NCBI GenBank assembly: GCA_019787685.1 | Contig: JAHNUO010000032.1 | Coordinates: 62,001 to 126,000 of the forward strand | From: Chiua virens | Lineage: Eukaryota > Basidiomycota > Agaricomycetes > Boletales > Boletaceae | Length of the DNA stretch: 64,000 nucleotides | Direction: 5' to 3' | Shown: piece after piece, positions 31,210 to 41,609 of the stretch | How the letters are laid out: each line of letters starts with the position of its first letter | Position numbering within the stretch: position 1 is the stretch's first letter | Made by a program: the position numbers and the translations under genes | Notes under the pieces: generated by a model | Database searches by the model: none | What the model saw: only the letters and a program-made list of their open reading frames with translations | What the model was told of the DNA's origin: nothing

Positions 31210-33107
31210 TTAATTTTCCTCCCGGCTCAGAAGGTTTGCTCCTATCTTCAAGGCCAAATTGCCCAGTTGCCACCAGGGTATCTTGCCCAAGGCCCCTCCG
31301 ATGGTGCCAAAGATCCCGTGCTGAGCATTTCTGGAGACGTCATCGTCGATTTGACCTTCAGCGTTGATCGAGAAGCCAAGTAAGCTGATGACGGATTGAG
31401 TAGCGGAGACTACGAGGGGAATCCAGGAAAGGAATTGCTGGATGTCGGCCTCTTCCAAGTCGTCTTCCGCATGCGCTTTCTTTATGGAACGAACTAATTC
31501 ATCGACCCCAGCTTGCGCGTCCGATTTGGCTTGATCTGGGTCCCTGTCGTCCTTCAAAAAGTTTTCGATAGCTTTAAGCTGCTGCTTCGCGCTCTCGTCG
31601 TTGCTATTTTCCACCGGACGATCCTCCAACTTGGTCCTGTAGCCCTTGACGGCATTCTTCCAAACTACGGTCTCCAGGCTATCGGGCGCTGTCAGAGTGT
31701 GCTGCACCATAGGCGGCGTGGGGTGCCGAAGAAGGCGGACAAGGTCAAAGATCCCATTTTGTATCTGAACTGGGTCTAGTGGCTCGCCGTTCGGCATCCG
31801 AGTCGGGGCGGGATGTGGTGCGGCGAGCGAATGCAACTTCCAGAGAACGTTTGCTGCCGCCATCAGACGAGTGAACCGATTGTCCTCCTGATTGGTGGGT
31901 GGTTCATTATTATTGTATTCTTGAATCGCCGCCGTCACGGAGTTAACAAGGTCGCGGTCGAGGACTAGTAATGATGATCAGAATTCGACCAAAGACGTTC
32001 ACGAATCTGGCTTACCAGTATCCGACAATCTCTCCTTGTTCTTGTTCCATTGTTCACGAACGTATCGAAGATAAAGGAACCGTCTGTAAGAGACATCACC
32101 ACTCTTCAGAGCCTCCTCCTGGTACTTGAAAGAGTCCTCGAACAACTCGGCGAGAGACGTCTGGAACACCCAAGTGCCCTCCTCTGTCGGCTTGTGGAGA
32201 GACGCCTTGGGATAGTGGAAAGCGAGCCAGGCCTTGTCGTGGTTGGAAAGTGATGTATTATGTCACAGCTTCGCCATCCAGGGTTGATCCCGTATGTAAA
32301 ATAACTGCAAAATATCGAAGTAAACAAATGAAATTGAGAACGCCATGCAGCAAGATACGTACCGCATGATAGAATCTTTATCTATCCTGGCATAATTCGA
32401 CATACCACGATTGCCGTGCGCAAGTTCCTGATGCTGGATTCTGCAGTCCTCGGCGTTTTCGGCGACATGGCTGAGATTGAAGCTCTTTCCTGTTTCCTTA
32501 TACTCCATCTCGTGGCAAAGCCCGAGTACGTGACCAATGGCATGAAGTGCGAGAGCCGTGTTAATTTTTTCCGCTTTCTCCTTTGCCTCACTCGATAAAT
32601 CTAAAGCCTCGATCTTGGGGTCTTTCAGGCCCATATCCGGTTTGATAAACCCCAAGTTCATCGTGGGTTCCGTTTCGACGAGTAAAGCGTCTGTACCGAT
32701 AGAGCTCCAGAAGGTCTTTTCAGTGAATGCGATCCGTATCTCAGCGGGCTCAGTGCTCCTCTTGTCCCAGGCGTCAAACTTGACACTGGCAAGCTTGGCG
32801 TATTCGTCCATCGCGTTCAATACAAAAGCTATCTGCTTCGAGGTGTCGCCTGGCAGGGAGTCCTTTAGAGGATCGCCCTTAGCATCCACAAAAGAATAGG
32901 ATATAACCTTTATTGAAAGATTCAGTAAATGGCGCGAGGAGGAAATAAAGTACGTACATGTCCATTTGGCCAAAACCTCGGTTCTTCTGTAGCGAAACAA
33001 TCTACATCAGCCCTTCCGTCCGTGGAATGAGAGTGGCGACTGTAGACACGAAGACGGACGAAACGTTTATGATCACAGTCGACGTAGACGGTCTGAGAAG
33101 TAGCCAT
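31210..33107 (-). CDS. Zincin-like protein B with HAxxH (catalytic Glu lost)
   Basis: Minus-strand gene. Exon 1 is 33107-32958 (MATSQTVYVDCDHKRFVRLR, EEPRFWPNGH). Exon 2 is 32907-32363, with VISYSFVDAKG, a GTDALL...PTMNLG segment, the zinc-site remnant LHAIGHVLGLCHEMEYK and the Met-turn DKDSIMRY. Later exons (to about 32010) carry NHDKAWLAFHYPKAS and SYRRFLYLRYVREQWNKNKE. The last exon (31950-31210) is an acidic helical domain ending with a hydrophobic WWQLGNLALKIGANLL stretch. Ala replaces the catalytic Glu while the His ligands stay, as in E and F. Near 32265-32295 the expected frame (LSNHDKAW) is one base off and a TGA precedes it, so there may be a frameshift or an unrecognised splice; the gene could be decaying. 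Confidence 0.6.
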
Positions 33108-33897
33108 AGCTGTACGCAAGATACGGCGATTCTGAGATGAAGCAGGCAGAGGCGATTGAGGAAACGAACATCCAGGTCGAAGAGGGCACGATACTTAAAT
33201 AAATGCCATTGTCCTATCGTCCGAAAATGGGCTCGAATATTCTCCTTGAAGAAGCCGACTCATTTACCCACCCCATGGGAATCGGTTCACCTAGCTCGAA
33301 TGCTGACGGTTTGAGAATACTCGTAGTAAATTATGGTAAATGCGGCTCGTGGCCAGAAATTTTGCTTAAGAGTGCCTGGTTCGATTCAGAATCGATAGGA
33401 CATGGAAGTCGTACCACCTCCTGATCCGAGTTGATGGGGTTGACGTTGAAACGTTGACCATCGGAGTGAGAACATATCAGTCGTGTGAACGTACAGTTGG
33501 GCGGCTACTGACTCAGATCCGCACTACCAGATGAGTCTCACTGTATTAATAACAGCCTTCCGTCTACATCAAGTATATCTGTGATAGGCATGCTCGGATC
33601 TGGGGTATCGCTGTAGGACGGCGGTGTGAGTACGTATGTACATTATTAGATATTTATAATAATGCTACATGATTCCCAACCCCGCCGCAATTCGAGAATT
33701 TCCCCCATAAGGAGCTCACGATATAGTCAATTTAGGAAGTATATCCTCCGTTCATTCATGGTTCAACATTGCCCCAACTGCATAGGAACCGAACACGTTC
33801 GGCCAGCATTATCATGATGGAAATCTCCGAAAACAGCCTCGTCGGAGACTGCGCAGTAGTTTAGGTGCCATAATATTATTACTTTCCCCATCGACTG
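33108..33897. other. Intergenic region between divergent genes B and C
   Basis: Shared 5' flank of B (-) and C (+), about 0.8 kb. No repeat or gene identified. Confidence 0.35.
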
Positions 33898-33918
33898 ATG
33901 AGTCCATCCTTCCTTACT

Positions 33919-35103
33919 ATGTCTGCTACTGATACCACCACTGGCATTTACACATGCGCCCCAGTACCCTACCATTCGAACGGTCCCGCATCCGCTCCGC
34001 CCGGTCATCATGGTGGGACTGGTGCCTTCATCATCAAAAAAGAGAAGCTATGGGGGATTGGACACAATAGGAATGCCAATCTTCCGAACGGCGTGGATTT
34101 GCATCCCAATGGCGGGACGTCGGTAGGTCTGGTACGAAACGTTTTTCAATGTTGCTCAGGTTATTTTCCCATTTTCTTAGATTCTGTTGTATGAATTCGT
34201 GCCGTCAGAGTATCCTGAATTCCAAAAAGAGTCCGAACAGATCGTTGAAAAGACCATCAAACAGTGGGAGGAGTACGCCAACGTGAAATTTTTGGCAAAG
34301 GACGAAAGTAATCCTGACATACTCTCTGATATCCGTGTCCGATTTGGCCTCGGACCATCGTCATGGGGGTACATCGGGCCCTCCAGGCCGACAGACAAGG
34401 TCACCGTATCCCTTGGGGGGTTGCCAGGTTTGCCCCCTGAAAAGAGCAAAGCCATTATCCTTCACGAGTTCGGGCATGTACTTGGGATGTTGCACGAACA
34501 CCAAAGTCCCGTTCGAGGAGGTGATATCGTACTGAATGAGGAGGCCGTGTTCAAACATTTCGACGGCTGTCGTACCTACCTCAGGAACCAAATTATCAAA
34601 GTGTTCAACCATTCAGACTCGAACTTCAGCGAATTCGATCCCAAATCTATCATGATGTTTGTTTGATGTTCAGACCCCACAATAACGACTGTACTAACAC
34701 CCAACCTCTTGCTGATTCTAGGTACCCTCTCCCTGCGAAACTCATTCGAGAGGGGAAACCAGTCGGAGCCAACCTCGAATTGTCCCCACTCGACAAGGCC
34801 TACATCCAACTCGCGTATCCTCACAACAGTTCACGACAGCTCCTCAATGCCATGGGCACAATCGGCATCCCGGAGTCAGACGCACTGAATATCATCAAGC
34901 CGCTTATGGAGCCGACAGACACAGTGGATACGAGACTCGAGAAGGTCAGAGACGCGTTTTTCAATTATAACAAGAATAGTATCGAGGCGAAGGCCCTCTT
35001 GAAATGTGAGTCGATTCTTCTCGTGAATCCGAGGACATCTCATTTCCACGACGTTGCCACAGTGAAGGAAGCGCAAACAGCAAGGAAAATCCGACACCGG
35101 TGA
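33919..35103 (+). CDS. Metzincin-like zinc metalloprotease C
   Basis: Exon 1 is 33919-34122 (MSATDTTTGIYTCAPVPYHS; an in-frame ATG also lies at 33898). Exon 2 is 34181-34656, exon 3 starts 34722, and a short last exon ends at TGA 35101-35103. Zinc site HEFGHVLGMLHEHQSPVRGG with catalytic Glu; Met-turn FDPKSIMMY across the splice. C-terminal half: PLDKAYIQLAYPHNSSRQLL, MGTIGIPESDALNIIKP, then a charged tail. Close paralogue of A (same exon phases, same SPLDKAYIQLAYPHNSS block), so A and C are duplicates that look intact. No signal peptide. Confidence 0.75.
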
Positions 35104-35512
35104 ACGTTTGAAGTGGAGCTAGTGACTATCGGATCAGATGAACGAATCGATATGATAGGGAGACAAGCGTTTTGTGACACTACTCACTACGCTCTTCAAA
35201 TTTACTTCGTTATTGACCATACCTTCATGGCCATAGTGAACTGCTAATCCCGACTCTCGTCCAAGACTGTAGCTGTTCTGAGGTCGGGCTTACAGTCTCC
35301 TTGAATTTTAAGTTGCGATCTTCGACCTCACATCCAGTCTACCACTGAGGTTCATGCACGTCAAGACTCCTGTACATAATGTTGTGTCGTCAACCCAACG
35401 TTAACCTGTTAGTAGTCATTGATTAGATCTGATCAGCAAGCATATACGACCGAGTTTCTGATTGGCACACTGTCATTGACATTTAGGTACATGCTCCATG
35501 TCCGCCAGGTGG
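35104..35512. other. 3' flank of gene C, nothing recognised
   Basis: About 0.4 kb between gene C and the nested MITEs. No frame or repeat of note. Confidence 0.35.
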
Positions 35513-35521
35513 GTGAAAACT

Positions 35522-35778
35522 CAGGCTCCTCCCCACCGCTACAGGAGAGGTCTCACGTGACTGGCACGTGAGACCTCTCCTGTAGCGGTGGGGAGGTAGA
35601 CTCGTGACCAGCCGTCTAAAAAACCAACTGCGCAAGCCGTATTGGCTAAAAGTCACGTTATCCTGGGAAGCCGCTCACTCCCCTTAGGGTCTTACGAGTT
35701 TTACCAGTCCGTCTATCGACGGCTTGCGCAGTTGCCTCTTTTAGACGGCTGGTCACGAGTCTAGTGGGGAGGAGCCTG
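35522..35778. mobile_element. Outer hairpin MITE (81 bp when the inner insert is removed), 9-bp target duplication
   Basis: Starts CAGGCTCCTCCCCACCGC and ends GTGGGGAGGAGCCTG. It is flanked by GTGAAAACT at 35513-35521 and 35779-35787. Removing the inner MITE and one copy of its target duplication leaves a palindrome with 38-bp arms and a 5-base loop (ACTGG, 35560-35564). A 9-bp duplication is characteristic of Mutator-like (MULE) transposition. Confidence 0.8.
35597..35763. mobile_element. Inner MITE (167 bp) nested in the outer MITE
   Basis: Inverted ends TAGACTCGTGACCAGCCGTC (35597) and its complement ending at 35763. The repeat continues inward with TAAAA and, after a few unmatched bases, AACTGCGCAAGCCGT (35626-35640) versus ACGGCTTGCGCAGTT (35719-35733). 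Flanked by 9-bp GTGGGGAGG duplications at 35588-35596 and 35764-35772. No coding capacity. Confidence 0.8.
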
Positions 35779-35878
35779 GTGAAAACTCTGACATAACCCA
35801 TAGCTTTTCTGTCATAGCATAATTGTTCATTATATAATTATTTTTTCCGTGCGAAAGATGGCAGGAACTGACCCAAGC

Positions 35879-35928
35879 CTCTGTTATAACCCCTATCCCG
35901 AACGGTATAGCCCGGGGTTATATCAGAG
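35879..35928. repeat. Short imperfect inverted repeat
   Basis: CTCTGTTATAACCCC ... GGGGTTATATCAGAG, a 50-bp hairpin in AT-rich flanking DNA left of the 8-kb element. It may be another MITE remnant; no clear target duplication. Confidence 0.4.
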
Positions 35929-36117
35929 TCTACATACCCATGTGACCCGGAGTTCTTCCCCGGGGGCCGCATCCACCACACACCTATCTACTTATTACGT
36001 GTTACGCCGTCACGGTTACCAATAAGCTCCGATATCTCAAAGTTTTGGGACGATGCTTCTATTATTGGTAATTCATGGCGCATGAAAATTTTCCGCCGCC
36101 GCCGTTGTGTCACAAGT

Positions 36118-36121
36118 ACTT
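36118..36121. repeat. ACTT direct repeat, left boundary of the 8-kb element array
   Basis: ACTT precedes copy 1, recurs once between the copies (44177-44180) and once after copy 2 (52234-52237). The bases outside it differ at the three sites (GTACTT, TGACTT, TGACTT), so only these four are shared with the left flank. Confidence 0.85.
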
Positions 36122-36126
36122 ATCTC

Positions 36127-36146
36127 GAGAAATTTACATGCGGTGC
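36127..36146 (+). repeat. Left 20-bp inverted repeat, copy 1
   Basis: GAGAAATTTACATGCGGTGC. Perfect complement at 44146-44165. Candidate recombinase-binding arm. Confidence 0.9.
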
Positions 36147-36360
36147 AGGCCCGGAAGAGCAGCCCGCTCCCACGGGTCAGCACGCGAGTTCGGATTCCCC
36201 CTCTCCTTCCGTTTGCGGTCGAGGTCCGCACAGCCACGACGCCGCTCGTGCGAGAGAGATACTAATAGTATGCACACCGTCGTCGCGACGGACGACGACG
36301 GCATCGACGACGATCGACGACAAATCAGACAGACAGGCAGGACGTGCGAGCGCGCTGCAA

Positions 36361-36376
36361 GAGAGAGAGAGAGAGG
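36361..36376 (+). repeat. (GA)n microsatellite
   Basis: GAGAGAGAGAGAG run in the left part of the element, present in copy 2 at +8059. Confidence 0.6.
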
Positions 36377-36613
36377 TCCGAGTCCAAGTCCGATCCGGAA
36401 TGGAACTTGAAGGACAATGAACTTGAATACAGCCGACTCGGATGGACGACGAATACGAATATACAGTGTGGTTCGACTTCGACTACGAGACGACGACGGG
36501 ACGGCACATGCGGTATATGAATCGACGAGCACTACGGACTGGTACGGTATGGGTACGTTGCACGGCTCGGACGAAGGAGCCCGGACTCCGGACTTCAAGT
36601 TCGTCCTGATTCC

Positions 36614-39306
36614 TCAGCTCGAAGACTGGATGCCCGGCCAGGACCGCATCTCGCGCTCTCCACGCGCTCGGCGGGCGGTGTTGATTGCACGAAGGAGTGC
36701 GCTATGACCCTGCTCGGCTTCGGGGTATGCGGCAAGGAATCGAGCATCGTCGGAATGGAATCTGTGGCGCCGGCGAGAATGCACGAACGGACGTGTGTGA
36801 GACATCCGGCGAGACAGAAAGAACACACCGACCTTTCGATGAATTCAAGCGCGATCACGGCGCGCTGTTGGTATTTGGGTGCGAAGACCCGATTGCAGCC
36901 CCGGGTCCAATCTGGGGGCCAGTCCTTGAGTGGGGTGTGGAGGCCGAGCACGGGGTCACCTTTGATCCAGTGCTTGACGATGTCTCGCCAGGACTCGCCC
37001 TTGGGACGACGGCCCCCGTTAGGACTGCGGGCAGGGATGTCGGGGATGACAAGGCCGGGTGTCGGAAGTGAGTCGCGGGCAGCCCGAGTGGTGCTGCGTG
37101 ACAGCCTGGGCTCAGACAGGCTTGTTGAACCCAGGACAGGGCGACGACGGCTGCGCTTGGGCCCCAGTGGGCTGCCAGTGATGCTGCTCGTGTCTGGCGA
37201 GTTGGGACATGCGTTTGAGTTGGTATGGTTGTCAGCTCGCCGGATGCTGCCGTTGGTGCCAGTTGGTGCTGCCGCACGAGCGGGGAGCTTGATCGTGAGC
37301 CTCAGACTCCCACTCGACTTCAAGTTGGACCGTTCGGACATGCTGGCAAGGGCGTGTGGAACCGTGTTCTGAGTCGTGCCCACTGGCAGTGGAGCATTGT
37401 TTGTGACAACGTCAGCCAGCTCACGGACGGTGCTGTGGACATGGACCATCCGCGTCCTCAGGTCCGAAACGCTGGCGTCGAACGAGTCCATCATTGCCCG
37501 CACATCCTCCACCGAGACTGGTTGGACGAGGACGGCCTCACCCATGAGGGACTCGTCCGCTTTGCGCTGAACAGGTGCAAGGGCATCGCTGTGATCAGTC
37601 TCGTAAGTGTGAAGCTCATCGAGGAGGTATCGTATGAGAGTGTCCCGCTATCAGCATGAAGCGTGTCAGCAAACGGCGTGGTACTACCAACGAGGAGATA
37701 AGGTGACTCAGACGGTCGGTCTGCTTACATGTTCGTTTTCAGCCCAGCCACCCCACCAACGCACCATGGCCAAGGTCCAGCGTTCTCCGAGTGGTGCAAA
37801 CATGAAACGGTATTGGGCTCCACCTCGCCGAAAGCAGTGAGTGGAGAAGGATCCGCGAATACCAGCACCAGTGGTCGCCTCGTTGATCCACTTTTGAACT
37901 GCATCGTGGGAGAGTGGCTCGTGGGGCTGTACGACACCGTTTGCGCCCATCGAAGGAAATATGCAGTCATCTGCTTCCAGCTCACGCCCGTAGTGATAGA
38001 TCTCCAGCCATTTCATCCAGACGGACAGCCAAAAAAAGCAGTCTGCGGCAGGCAGCTGAGACTGAGGATACAGCCGGTAGTGGTTCCCTAGTGGCACCAA
38101 TGTGGTCAGCATCAATCCCGATGCCAGCGTGGCTCAGATCAGTGCTAGTACTGGCACGCACCCCTCAGATCGGACTCGCCCTTGTCGACTCTGTGCTGCC
38201 AGCCCTTCCGATTTGTGAGACGGAGCTCGAAATAGACCGTGAGATCGCTCTGGGTGAGCTTTCCTTTGAGAATCGTCTTCCTCACGACATTGCTGACCGC
38301 AGCACAATCAGAGATGGTGATGTGCTTTCGTTGCACTTTCACGAGTTCAAAACACCTGCCAGTGGGTTTGTGGGAATTTCGTCAAGCTCTGACATCCAGG
38401 CAGGGGACTCGAACTTACCTTGTCCACAGCGTCCATGCCATCGCGTCGAACGTGATCTGTTCGAGGTGTCGAGTGATAAACTCGCGTTCCTTCAAGGTGA
38501 GCTCCAGGGCGGGTGCAGCACAGTCAGCTGACATGTCATCAAACCCGCGTTCCAGGGCAGAGAGTGCCGTTTCCAGGGATGGACAGGTTTCAAAGGACCA
38601 CGAGAGCATCCTTTCCATGTAGGCTCTCGTCATTGGGAGTGAGTGGGTTCTATCGCCATCCTCCGAGCTCGCCTTGTGCTTCAGTGACATTGTGACGTCC
38701 TGGACCTCTGCGGACTCTGCAGGATTGCCAACCCACTGCTGACTGACTGGGTCCAGCTGCCACTTGTTGCGATATCGACCGCTGTCGCTGCAGTGACAAC
38801 TTGTCCGTCAGTACGGCAGCACATCGCGTCGTTGGTACATACACTTTGTCCCACAGGTCCTTGAATGCAGCCCTGATTCCCTCCACGGAATTCTTCCCAA
38901 GGTTCTGGTGAAATCCTTTGTACGTCAAGAACAAGGAGAGTGCCTTGTCGGAGAACTGGTTTGGCACACGGTCAAAAGCGTGGGCGAACGCAGGGTCAGC
39001 ATAAGGATCGTCCTCGCCGAGAATGTGGTTGGCCCCTGACCACAACTGCTCGCAGGTGCTGGGCCTCTCGTCATGGTCCTTGAAGAACTCGGCAAGCCAT
39101 TCACGACCACGCTTTACGTGGCCGGCATAAGATCTCCGTGTGCTTGCAGCCTTGAGATGTGTCTCTTTCCCGGCCTCCTTCAGCTGTTCGATGGATCTCA
39201 GACTCTGTACAGGCGAGTGCGACACCAGTAGTGCTTTCTTGCGCTGCTTCTGTGGTGACCCAAGGGCCTGTGGGGCTTTTTTCAGTGAATCCCGGGCCCG
39301 ACCCAT
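36614..39306 (-). CDS. Tyrosine recombinase-like protein (Crypton-type), copy 1
   Basis: Multi-exon minus-strand gene; likely start ATG 39306 (MGRARDSLKKAPQALGSPQK). The N-terminal helical core-binding-like region has STRRSYAGHVKRGREWLAEF and FLTYKGFHQNLGKNSVEGIR. Next come GNPAESAEVQDVTMSLKHKA and the catalytic part: HCFRRGGAQYRFMFAP carries the HxxR box, WWGGWAENE takes the place of the His/Trp position, and TLIRYLLDEL supplies the candidate nucleophile Tyr after a splice near 37.7 kb. A C-terminal extension follows (SWRDIVKHWIKGDPVLGLHT, LKDWPPDW) and, after a GTCGGT...CACAG intron, FLAAYPEAEQGHSALLRAIN, stop at 36614. The first catalytic Arg was not pinned down. The layout resembles Crypton-like recombinases and related proteins scattered in agaricomycete genomes. 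It probably mobilises the element. Confidence 0.75.
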
Positions 39307-39466
39307 GGATGAAGATGGGGGTATGTTGTGACAGGACAAAGCCACTGTAGATTTGTCAAAAAACAATTTCGTGGAACTAGTATGTATTTCCGAGTCACCA
39401 GATGCCGTCAGGTCATATATATCGTACATACAATGTGACACAGATACTACAATGTGCACTGCAAAG

Positions 39467-41458
39467 TCAACCAACAATCTCAACCTCCGAGTCTGAGTCA
39501 AGGTTCCCTTCCACCGAGTCCAAGTCTGACTCTCCTGTAAGATCAATCACGGGTCTGCATTGCTGTGAGCTGTGCGATGTGCTCGTGCCAATGTGTGTAA
39601 AACCAGCGTGCAGGAACGCACGCACTTCCACCCGCTGACGAGCCTCTGTGCTTGTGTTGGATGAGGATGGCCTCTGCAAAACGAAGACATTGTCAGGCGA
39701 GAAACGAAGTCATGAACGACCTTCAAGGTGCTTACCTCCATGCTGTGATCAGCAAATGCAGCTGTCTCTGTCGGAAATGCATGCTCAACTACACAAGCAG
39801 GGATGGTGATGAACGCGGGCTCGTCAACCAGTTGGTGCCTGCTCTGCATGGGCAGAGATGGCAATGCCACACGGGCAGCATCAGCAAGCTGCCTTGTGTG
39901 AAGACGAACCTGGAAGACAGCAAGTCTTGAGCCAATCGTCTCAATGACGCGACGGTCCACAAGTTTGAGCACCGGCTTGAATGTCGCTGTGTCATGGGGT
40001 TGCTTCGCCAGCTGAGACAGCTCGACTTTAGGATACAACACTTTTTTTAAAGTCGACAGTCATGCCTACCTTGCATAGCATGCGTAGCTCCATGCCTTCC
40101 CACACCGTGGCACGCATCTTCTCAATGACCATCTTGCCATCCCACCCGAACTTGCATGCACAGAATGACGCCAGTGTGCCAAGAGCAGGTTGACAAGAAA
40201 GAATGTGGTGCGGGAAATTAGTTGTGCCAGTTACTACATGGCGGCTGCCCATGCCAGCAGAGAATGTCGTTATTGGATGAGCATACTGCCGCAGAGTGTC
40301 ACGGCTTGGAAACAAGGCCGGAATCGAGTTCGCAAGCATGGCATGCTTGCATCCAACAAACCCTTCAGGGTCCGTCACCAAGACCTGTCGAAGGTCATCT
40401 TTCCAACTGTGGAGAAAGTCGGCAAAATCTGCCTTCCCCTTTGTTGTATGAGCGTCAAGTAGAGCCTCCCCAAGCTTGTACTGGGAGACGCCATGAGCCG
40501 TTCTGATGCCACAGTGTGGGATTCCATCCTATACGGTCACATAAGTCAAATATATATACTGTGGACGGTCGAAATTACTCACGTTGTAGTCACCACCACT
40601 CAGGAGAGCGATCAGGACAAGGTCGCTGTGGGTCAAGCCTGTGGCGTTCATAATGGCATGGTCTGTGTAGACCTCTACTCGGTCAAAATGGCCTGGTTGT
40701 TCTGGGCTTTCGACGAGAGAAACAGGTAAGAAAACAAGATGGATGGCCTGACTGGGGGGGAAGGGCCCAGGACTCTGAGAGTTGGATGCACTTACCAGCG
40801 GATGACACACGTAGCACCGAAGACCAGCGCATCGTTGTCAGTCGTCAGAACTGCATCAATGAGTCCATTTTGAGAGAGTGCCGCAAGCTCGGCTTCAGCT
40901 TCACCAGGTCCCTGCATATTGTTAGTTTGCACCATTTCAATGATGTTCGTGCGCCAACCACACACCTCATACCATGCAAATCCAAAGATGGTCAGCATCT
41001 CTTGGAACGCAGAGGCAAGCCAGTGGTGTGTCCTCTGGACTCGCTTTCGCCGCTTCACGCGCGGCCGTGCAGGGCCATCAAAGACAAAGACCGCATGTAA
41101 GGGGATGCTGAGAAACGCCCCAAGCCGGTAAAACAGCGCTCGCAACTCGGGGTTTGCTCCAGCGCCAGCATGATTGTACCGAAAAACAGGACACACTGAG
41201 TGCATCCATACACTGGTTGCATGGTATGAGCAATGCGTCGTGAGCAGGGCTTGCTCGTACCTTGCATCCACCCCGACAGTGAGCAGCCCTGGACTGTCGC
41301 CAGAGCCACCATTTGGCCGAAAGCCTTCATTTGCTGCAAACTCCGTGAGAGAGCGTTCATCCATTGCACACGATAGAATCTGTTTTCCGTCCTTGAACCC
41401 AGGACCACGACAAAGGGAGAAAATGTAAACTCACCGGCCAGAGCCCTTTCACGCCCAT
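39467..41458 (-). CDS. XPG/GEN1-family structure-specific nuclease with SUMO-interacting-motif-like tail, copy 1
   Basis: Exon 1 is 41458-41435 and encodes the classical MGVKGLWP start. Exon 2 starts at 41379 (ERSLTEFAANEGF). TVGVDA, then an intron, VWMHSVC and HAGAGANPELRALFYRL, VFVFDGPARP. After an intron near 40.94 kb comes GPGEAEAELAALSQNGLIDA, then VLTTDNDALVFGA, and after another intron ALLSGGDY. These are the acidic metal-binding residues of XPG-N and XPG-I, all present. Later exons encode a helical C-terminal half (FCACKFGWDGKMVIEKMRAT; VDRRVIETIGSRLAVFQVRL). The last exon ends RPVIDLTGESDLDSVEG...SDSEVEIV, where VIDLT plus acidic residues looks like a SUMO-interacting motif. The stop at 39467 lies 160 bp before the recombinase start. 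Likely active; Holliday-junction or flap cleavage is inferred from the family. Confidence 0.8.
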
Positions 41459-41609
41459 GTTGTACGAGGTTGAGTGCAGTTAGGGGGCCCCTGAGAATGA
41501 CGTCCGTCAAGATGCCTATTTGAAAATGAAAGAACGGGGAGAACACTGACCGTCAAGGATGGGCCTTGTCATGGCCACACATCGACATTCTTCTCGTCAA
41601 CCCACCCGC

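Noticed and set aside
36134..36598. 154-codon frame (minus) rich in Ser/Arg at the left end of the element, also at 44193-44657
   Set aside because: Low-complexity composition caused by CGA/GAC-rich DNA, no domain, overlaps the end of the recombinase region. Not called as a gene.
36704..37372. 222-codon plus-strand frame opposite the recombinase C-terminal exon
   Set aside because: Shadow of the minus-strand gene, whose frame has conserved blocks (KDWPPDW, SWRDIVKHW).
37914..38531. 205-codon plus-strand frame in copy 1
   Set aside because: Antisense to recombinase exons; no recognisable domain.
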